From: DATLFA01 sp039915945
GTDB lineage: Bacteria > Actinomycetota > Acidimicrobiia > Acidimicrobiales > WLNW01
DNA: 64,000 bases
NCBI GenBank assembly: GCA_039915945.1
Contig: JBDSMH010000094.1
Coordinates: forward strand, 11,837 to 75,836
Reading direction: 5' to 3'
The position numbers were made by a program, and so were the translations under genes. Below, in pieces: positions 59,126 through 64,000 of the stretch. The notes beneath the pieces are model-generated. The model had not been told where the DNA came from. It saw nothing but the letters and a program-made list of their open reading frames with translations, and made no database searches. The stretch's first letter is position 1; each line of letters begins with the position of its first letter.

Positions 59126-59200
59126 CAGCCCGAGCGACGCAATCTTTCATCGCCGGTCGACTGGCGGTAGGAGAGCCCGAGCGGCGCTTTGAGCGGAAGG
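59126..59200. repeat. Two CCCGAGCG-family elements before the TetR gene
   Basis: CAGCCCGAGCGACGC at 59126-59140 and GAGCCCGAGCGGCGCTTTG at 59173-59191 resemble the elements at 28, 3838, 4321 and 47307. They lie between the kinase stop and the TetR promoter. Confidence 0.5.
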
Positions 59201-59204
59201 CACA

Positions 59205-59222
59205 GATAATAATCGTTATCAT
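59205..59222 (+). promoter_or_regulatory. TetR operator over a leaderless promoter
   Basis: GATAATAATCGTTATC (59205-59220) contains inverted arms GATAA and TTATC. It overlaps a TATCAT -10 box (59217-59222) that lies 6 nt before ATG 59229. The placement fits autorepression by the TetR protein. The AT-rich core contrasts strongly with the surrounding GC-rich DNA. Confidence 0.6.
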
Positions 59223-59228
59223 CGCGGG

Positions 59229-59855
59229 ATGGCCGACCGACCGATCGATCCAGAGACTGCCGGCGACGACACCCGGGCCCGCCTGCTGCGAGCGGCGGCC
59301 GACGTTTTTGCCGAGCGCGGCTATGCCGGTGCGGGGGTCGCGGAGATCGCCCGCCGTGCCGGGCTGACCACCGGCGCGATCTACAGCCAGTTCGCCGACA
59401 AGTCCGGTTTGCTCCTCGAGGCCATCGATGCGGCGTCGACCCACGAGGTGCGTGCCGCCCTCCAAGGAGCGCGCCCGCCGCACGGTCGAGCGACCGACAT
59501 CTTGGCCACGATCGGCAGCCACCTCGTCGAGCCCGCCGACGATGGTGAGCAGTCGCTGTTGCTCGAAGCGTTCGTCGCCGCGCGACGCGACCCAGAGCTC
59601 GCGGCCATGTTGCGTCAGCGCATCGGCGACCAAGACCTTTGGTTGGCGAAGTTGGTCGACGAGGCAAAGGCCGACGGCACCGTCGACCCTTCCCTCGACA
59701 CCGATGCGATCGTGACGTTGTGTCACTCGATCGCGTTGGGTTTCCTGCTCTTTCGCTCGATCGATCGCGAACTGCCGTCGCCTCTCGCATGGCGCGGCGT
59801 CATCGATCGACTCGTGGTTGCTGCGGCAACCAACTCGTTACAGATGGAGACATGA
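59229..59855 (+). CDS. TetR family transcriptional regulator
   Basis: 208 aa. N-terminal helix-turn-helix RARLLRAAADVFAERGYAGAGVAEIARRAGLTTGAIYSQFADKSGLLLEAI is diagnostic. The C-terminal ligand domain is about 140 residues. It is leaderless, with an operator at its own -10. The di-iron protein gene follows after 1 nt and the enoyl-CoA hydratase gene overlaps that, so the regulator probably controls a three-gene operon including itself. The inducer is unknown. Confidence 0.93.
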   Translation: MADRPIDPETAGDDTRARLLRAAADVFAERGYAGAGVAEIARRAGLTTGAIYSQFADKSGLLLEAIDAASTHEVRAALQGARPPHGRATDILATIGSHLVEPADDGEQSLLLEAFVAARRDPELAAMLRQRIGDQDLWLAKLVDEAKADGTVDPSLDTDAIVTLCHSIALGFLLFRSIDRELPSPLAWRGVIDRLVVAAATNSLQMET

Positions 59856-59856
59856 C

Positions 59857-60963
59857 ATGTCCGAGCAATATGTGGACCGCGACGTCAACGATGTCGAAGC
59901 GATCATCGCTGTCGTCAACACCGATGTCGATGCCGTCGAACACGTCGTTGCCGATCATGCCAAGGCCATCTTCACGTGGGACTACGAGAAAGGTGCGCGT
60001 CCGGCGCTGCAAAAGCTCTACGAAAAGGCCAAGCGCAGTCAATGGAACGTCGAGACCGACATCGACTGGTCGATCGACGTCGACCCTGCACACGTGTTGG
60101 CGTTCTTGACCGACGGGAAAGGTGAGGCGATACCGAGGTCCATCCGGGAGAACCCCGATCTGCCGATGCGGCTGTGGGGCGACGCCGAGTGGGTCGAGTT
60201 CGGTATCGAATCGCTCAACTGGCGCATCTCGCAGTTCTTGCACGGCGAACAGGGCGCACTGATGTGTACCGCCAAGATCGTCGAGACCTGCCCTTGGATC
60301 GACGCCAAGTACTACGCCGCGACGCAGGTGATGGACGAGGCTCGCCACGTCGAGGTCTTCGCCAAGTACCAGCGAACCAAACTCACCGGCTCGTATCCCG
60401 TCAACCCGCACCTGCGTTCACTGCTCGATGACATCATCAGCGACAGTCGCTGGGACGTGACCTATCTCGGCATGCAGATCATGGTCGAAGGCCTGGCGCT
60501 GGCCGCGTTCGGGTTCATGTACAACTTCGCCGACGACCCGTTGATCAAGCAGATCTTGAAGTACGTCATGAGCGACGAAGCGCGGCACGTCGCGTTCGGT
60601 GTCATCACACTCAAAGAGCTCTACGAGCAACTCAGTGCGGCGGAGATCCGCGAGCGTCAGGAGTTCGCGTTCGATGCCGCCGTGCGAATGCGCAACCGGT
60701 TCCTGCAACAAGAGGTGTGGGAGCGCATGGGCGTCGATGTGCGCCGCGTTGTCCACGGCATGCTCAACGTGCCGCCCGATGACCTGATCTTCCAGCAGAT
60801 GTTGTTCTCCAAGATCGTTCCGAACTGCCGCAAGCTGGGGCTGCTCGACGCCGGCGATGGTTGGCTGCGCCAGAAGTTCACCGAAATCGGCGTGATCCAG
60901 TACGAACACCACGCCGACACCGAAGAAGAGTACGAGACGTTCGAGGCGGTCACGGCGGCATGA
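59857..60963 (+). CDS. Ferritin-like di-iron oxygenase-type protein
   Basis: 368 aa, nearly all helical. Metal-ligand pattern: a Glu in LHGEQGALMCTAKIVE, ATQVMDEARHVEVFAKY, MVEGLALAAFGFMYNF and YVMSDEARHVAFGVI, i.e. two copies of ExxH (DEARH) and two further Glu, as in ribonucleotide-reductase-like/AurF-like oxidases. The function is probably oxidation of a small molecule or desaturation. ATG 59857 lies just after the TetR stop. The stop overlaps the next start (ATGA). Confidence 0.85.
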   Translation: MSEQYVDRDVNDVEAIIAVVNTDVDAVEHVVADHAKAIFTWDYEKGARPALQKLYEKAKRSQWNVETDIDWSIDVDPAHVLAFLTDGKGEAIPRSIRENPDLPMRLWGDAEWVEFGIESLNWRISQFLHGEQGALMCTAKIVETCPWIDAKYYAATQVMDEARHVEVFAKYQRTKLTGSYPVNPHLRSLLDDIISDSRWDVTYLGMQIMVEGLALAAFGFMYNFADDPLIKQILKYVMSDEARHVAFGVITLKELYEQLSAAEIRERQEFAFDAAVRMRNRFLQQEVWERMGVDVRRVVHGMLNVPPDDLIFQQMLFSKIVPNCRKLGLLDAGDGWLRQKFTEIGVIQYEHHADTEEEYETFEAVTAA

Positions 60964-61796
60964 ATCATCGCTGCTTCACTGTCGAAGTCACCGATCGCGT
61001 CGGCCACATCGTCCTTTCGCGACCCGATGAGCTCAACACCATGATTCCCGCGTTCTGGAGCGAACTCCCGATCATTGTTAACGAGCTCAGCGATTCGGGC
61101 GAGGTGCGGGCGATCGTCGTTTCTTCGAGCGGCAAGCATTTCACCGCCGGCATGGATCTCTCCGTATTCGGCGGAGACCACTTGGCGGGCAGCGGCGAAG
61201 TCGGTCGTGTGCGCGCCAACCTCCGGCTCAATGTGTTGCACCTGCAAGAGGCGTTCACCGCCTTCGAGCGAGCCCGCGTGCCGGTGATCGCGGCGGTGCA
61301 GGGCGGCTGCATCGGCGGCGGCGTCGACATGGTGTGCGCCTGCGACATGCGATACGCAACGACCGACGCGTTCTTCTGCATCCAAGAGATCAACATCGGC
61401 ATGACCGCCGACGTGGGAACGTTGCAGCGCCTACCCAAGCTGATCCCCGAGGCGATCGCGCGCGAGTACGCGTACACCGGACGTCGGCTCTCGGCCGCCC
61501 GCGCCTACGAACTCGGGTTCGTCAACGGTGTCTACGACACGCACGACCAGATGATCGAGGGAGCGATGGCGGTCGCCCGCGAGATCGCCGCGCGCTCACC
61601 GCTGGCCGTGTGGGGATCCAAGGAGATGATCACCTACGCACGGGATCATTCCGTGGCCGACGGACTCAACTACATCGCTACGTGGCAGACCGGCATGTTC
61701 CAGCCGGCCGACATGACCGAGGCGTTCGTCGCCCGTGCCGAGAAACGAGACCCGCAGTACGACGATCTGCACGCCGTGCGGCGTGGGCTCGAGTGA
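60960..61796 (+). CDS. Enoyl-CoA hydratase/isomerase family protein
   Basis: 278 aa crotonase fold. DRVGHIVLSRPDELNTM, SSSGKHFTAGMDLS (oxyanion hole), AVQGGCIGGGVDMVCACDMRYATTDAFFCIQEINIGMTADVGTLQRLPKLIP. Asp and Glu positions resemble delta3,5-delta2,4-dienoyl-CoA isomerase (ECH1). It is translationally coupled (ATGA) to the di-iron protein gene and thus in the TetR operon. Confidence 0.9.
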   Translation: MNHRCFTVEVTDRVGHIVLSRPDELNTMIPAFWSELPIIVNELSDSGEVRAIVVSSSGKHFTAGMDLSVFGGDHLAGSGEVGRVRANLRLNVLHLQEAFTAFERARVPVIAAVQGGCIGGGVDMVCACDMRYATTDAFFCIQEINIGMTADVGTLQRLPKLIPEAIAREYAYTGRRLSAARAYELGFVNGVYDTHDQMIEGAMAVAREIAARSPLAVWGSKEMITYARDHSVADGLNYIATWQTGMFQPADMTEAFVARAEKRDPQYDDLHAVRRGLE

Positions 61797-61799
61797 GCG

Positions 61800-62405
61800 T
61801 CAGTCCTCGTCGCTTTGGTCGGGCGGACGATAGGTGAACTTCAAGTCGCCGAGACGAACGAGGGTCGAACTGATCCATCCGCCCATCGCGGAAAAGTCTT
61901 TGTCGAGGGCCGTGCCGTCGGACAGGCCCTCTTCTTCGAGCTCATAGGTGCCTTCGTACGAGACCTCGATGGCGTACTCGGGATCGGTCTCGTCGCCGGT
62001 GAAGATGGTCTCGAGGGTGTGGCCGATACGGGAGAGCGATTCGTTGCCGATCGGTGGGCTGGCTTCAGGTAGCACCGAAAGCACTTGCTGCGGGTCGACC
62101 GGTTCGGCCAGGCGCTGGATGCGCAACACGATCTCGATGTCGATGCGCGGCGGCTCGTCGACCGATTCGCCGATGTACCAGTTGCGATATGAGGTCTGCG
62201 ACCACGTCGGCCACAACAGGCTGATGTCGGCGCGAACACGCGGGGGCAAGCCTTCGCCGGGCAGGCCGTAGGTCGTCTCCCACGTGGTGTCACCGAGGAG
62301 GATGTCGGTCTGAAACCGTTCTTCGAATGCCTGGCGTTCGAGGAGGGCGTTTTCGAGCGCCTCGCGGAGCGCGCCGATGGCATCGGTGAATACGTGGTCG
62401 AGCAT
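61800..62405 (-). CDS. Hypothetical protein, unrecognised
   Basis: 201 aa acidic soluble protein. LDHVFTDAIGALREALENALLERQAFEERFQTDILLGDTTWETTYGLPGEGLPPRVRADISLLWPTWSQTSYRNWYIGE, then DIEIVLRIQRLAEP and YAIEVSYEGTYELEEEGL. TAGCCT (62415-62420, minus) lies 9 nt before ATG 62405, compatible with a leaderless start. Convergent with the enoyl-CoA hydratase gene and divergent from purine nucleoside phosphorylase. Family unknown. Confidence 0.75.
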   Translation of the reverse strand: MLDHVFTDAIGALREALENALLERQAFEERFQTDILLGDTTWETTYGLPGEGLPPRVRADISLLWPTWSQTSYRNWYIGESVDEPPRIDIEIVLRIQRLAEPVDPQQVLSVLPEASPPIGNESLSRIGHTLETIFTGDETDPEYAIEVSYEGTYELEEEGLSDGTALDKDFSAMGGWISSTLVRLGDLKFTYRPPDQSDED

Positions 62406-62448
62406 GCCGCATTGAGGCTACCGGTGCTGGCTGTGCCACGATGCGCGA

Positions 62449-63270
62449 ATGGCAACAGATCCTTTTCGGCTGGCCGAGGAGGCCGCAGAATCGCTGCGCA
62501 GTCGCTTCAACGGCGCTCAGCCTGACCTGGCCGTGGTGCTCGGGTCGGGTTGGGGCCCGGCCGCTGACGTGCTGGGCGACCCGCTGGCAGAGTTCCCCGC
62601 AGAAGAGATGCCAGGGTTCCTGCCGTCGACCGTGCCGGGGCACGGCGGCACGGTGCGCATCGCGCGCGCCGGCCGGCGCGACGTGGTGATCTTCAAAGGG
62701 CGCGTCCACCTCTATGAGGGACACGATCCGTCGGTCGTCGTGCACGGTGTGCGCACCGCAATCCTCGCGGGTTGTCGCATCGTGCTGCTGACCAACGCCG
62801 CCGGTTCGATCAACGCCGATTTTCCGGTCGGCACGCCCGTCACGTTGAGCGATCACATCAACCTGACGGCGCGCTCGCCTCTGTTCGGTCCACCGCCACC
62901 GTCGCCCTATGGCATCCGCTTCGTCGACCTCACCGAGGCGTACTCACTGCGCTTGCGCGGCATTGCGCGCGAGGTCGACACCGGAGTCGGTGAAGGTGTG
63001 TACGCCGCACTGCACGGGCCCAACTACGAAACGCCTGCCGAGATCCGCATGCTGCGTTTGTTGGGCGCCGATCTGGTCGGCATGTCGACCGCGCTCGAAT
63101 GCATCGCGGCGCGTCATCTCGGCGCCGAAGTGATGGGCTTGTCGCTCGTCACCAATCTCGCGGCCGGGCTAGGTGCCGCCACTCTCGACCACGCGGAAGT
63201 GGTCGAAGCCGGTGCCGCCGCCGGTGATCGAGTCGGCCGACTGCTGCGCGGTGTCATCGACCGCGCGTAG
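62449..63270 (+). CDS. punA: Purine-nucleoside phosphorylase (trimeric type)
   Basis: 273 aa. VVLGSGWGPAADVL phosphate-binding GSGxG, PGHGGTVRIARAGRRDVVIFKGRVHLYEGHDP, LTNAAGSINADFPVGTPVTLSDHINLTARSPL, LHGPNYETPAEIRMLRLLGADLVGMSTALE and SLVTNLAAG. It cleaves purine nucleosides with phosphate for salvage. No clear SD is seen before ATG 62449. It is divergent from the hypothetical gene. Confidence 0.95.
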   Translation: MATDPFRLAEEAAESLRSRFNGAQPDLAVVLGSGWGPAADVLGDPLAEFPAEEMPGFLPSTVPGHGGTVRIARAGRRDVVIFKGRVHLYEGHDPSVVVHGVRTAILAGCRIVLLTNAAGSINADFPVGTPVTLSDHINLTARSPLFGPPPPSPYGIRFVDLTEAYSLRLRGIAREVDTGVGEGVYAALHGPNYETPAEIRMLRLLGADLVGMSTALECIAARHLGAEVMGLSLVTNLAAGLGAATLDHAEVVEAGAAAGDRVGRLLRGVIDRA

Positions 63271-63387
63271 GGCACGCGGTAGAGCACCCAGGGAGACTTC
63301 GGCACCGCCGCCCGCGGTGACGGACGGACCGCACGGCTGGTTTACATTCGCGTCGTCGCAATAATCAGATGGCGGAAGAGAGACAAC

Positions 63388-63798
63388 ATGAGCAGTGTCG
63401 TATGGCGTCGTGCCGATGGAGGGCCGTCACTCGACCCGCGGACCGTGATCCACATCGATGAAGCCCTGCCGGCCGAACACGAGGGCGCGGCGGCCATCAC
63501 CTTGCAGCCGCTGACTGGCCCCGATTGTGACCTCGCCGTGTTGATCTTCACGTTTCCGCCGAACTACGTGGGCAAGGTGCACTCGCACCCGGCCGACACC
63601 GTCTATGTGATCCGGCGCGGTGAGTTCATCGTCGAAGGCGAAGGGACGTTCAAGGTCGGCGACATCAGGTGGGTGAAGTCGGGTACGGCGTACGGCCCCG
63701 AATCTGCCGGCCCCGAAGGTTGCGAAGTCATGCTGATCGGCGCGGGCAAGTTTCCGTTGCCGACCCAGGATCACGCTGAGGCTTCGCCGCGGGGTTAA
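63388..63798 (+). CDS. Cupin domain protein
   Basis: 136 aa. Metal-binding cupin motif 1 is KVHSHPADTVYVIRRGEFIVEGEG (His-x-His and downstream Glu); motif 2 is GDIRWVKSGTAYGPESAGPEGCE, where the usual His is absent. An AGAGAG SD is 4 nt upstream. It is last complete gene of the window, monocistronic, and followed by a dispersed repeat. Its role is not deducible. Confidence 0.85.
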   Translation: MSSVVWRRADGGPSLDPRTVIHIDEALPAEHEGAAAITLQPLTGPDCDLAVLIFTFPPNYVGKVHSHPADTVYVIRRGEFIVEGEGTFKVGDIRWVKSGTAYGPESAGPEGCEVMLIGAGKFPLPTQDHAEASPRG

Positions 63799-63834
63799 AC
63801 GCTGCGCACGAGAGGTGCCGGCCGCGAATGTCGT

Positions 63835-63874
63835 TTCCGCGGCGAAGCCGCCGATCCGTTGCGGCGGAGCCGCA
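63835..63874. repeat. 40-bp dispersed double-hairpin repeat, copy 2
   Basis: Identical over 40 bp to 42513-42552. It lies between the cupin gene and the end of an insertion sequence. See copy 1 for structure. Confidence 0.75.
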
Positions 63875-63898
63875 CTAGATGATTGGTTCCAAGGGTTG

Positions 63899-64000
63899 TC
63901 AGTGGTCGTAGGCGAGTAGTGATCGGGCGGGTCCGGGTTTGTTGGTGGTTTCGTTGTGCCAGATGGCGGCGGTGAGCGCGAGGAGGCGTTGGAGCACGCG
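63899..64000 (-). mobile_element. IS transposase, C-terminal fragment cut by the window edge (IS982-like)
   Basis: The minus strand encodes VLQRLLALTAAIWHNETTNKPG and ARSLLAYDH before a TGA at 63899-63901. The ending LAAAIWHN..RSLxAYDH is familiar from actinobacterial DDE transposases of the IS982 group. The upstream part lies beyond the window, so completeness cannot be judged. The IS terminus should be in about 63875-63898. Confidence 0.75.

Overview
This GC-rich window is densely packed with genes on both strands and looks like chromosome of an actinobacterium, most likely class Acidimicrobiia (Ilumatobacter-like). The placement is inferred from family content: many acyl-CoA dehydrogenases and SDRs, DUF35/Ltp thiolase-fold genes, an F420-type LLM protein, a CYP with small ferredoxin and reductase, SUF with SufU, and M1 PepN. 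It also fits the many apparently leaderless genes with a TANNNT -10 box 6-9 nt before the start. No rRNA, tRNA, CRISPR array or prophage was seen. The right edge cuts into an IS transposase.

Layout. 1-6700: HIT protein, DUF429, two SDRs, a glutamine-cyclotransferase-like lipoprotein, a small membrane protein and a first acyl-CoA dehydrogenase pair. 6750-14430: two convergent SUF gene sets, sufB / Cys4 protein / sufD / Rieske ferredoxin / sufC1 on + and sufC2-sufS-sufU on -. Their outer promoters share an ACTA-N6-TAGT inverted repeat. 14490-18750: acyl-CoA dehydrogenase, a structured-RNA candidate with a leader ORF and strong terminator, an alpha/beta hydrolase lacking its nucleophile, and a sugar phosphotransferase facing gmd-fcl (GDP-fucose). 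20980-27715: a CoA-ester cluster of DUF35, two thiolase-fold proteins, SDR and two acyl-CoA dehydrogenases. 27745-30990: aquaporin, GntR/nitroreductase, solo PII, SDR. 31069-42485: second acyl-CoA dehydrogenase pair, two acyl-CoA synthetases, SMP-30, enoyl-CoA hydratase, an ArsC-like gene with an in-frame TGA, and a Rieske oxygenase. 42565-47294: DUF445, HrpB helicase, membrane EEP phosphatase/nuclease. 47374-54038: P450, LLM oxidoreductase, alcohol dehydrogenase, ferredoxin, Nudix and ferredoxin reductase, a plausible hydroxylation and alcohol-oxidation module. 54035-63798: phosphoesterase, PepN, PfkB kinase, TetR / di-iron protein / enoyl-CoA hydratase, purine nucleoside phosphorylase, cupin.

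Taken together the genes suggest an aerobic heterotroph degrading branched or steroid-like CoA esters: activation by synthetases, dehydrogenation by heteromeric FadE-like pairs, hydration, SDR oxidation, and retro-aldol or thiolytic release by DUF35/Ltp partners, with P450 and Rieske oxygenases opening the substrate. The specific substrate cannot be read from sequence.

The most striking observation is at 40774-41136. It is an intact ArsC-family frame whose codon 12, the catalytic cysteine position, is TGA. It is followed 23 nt later by a perfect 7-bp hairpin with a GGTC loop resembling a bacterial SECIS element, which makes this a candidate selenoprotein. Also notable are the shared SUF operator, a 40-bp dispersed hairpin repeat, stop-codon-spanning tandem duplications, and a structured RNA at 16615-16835.
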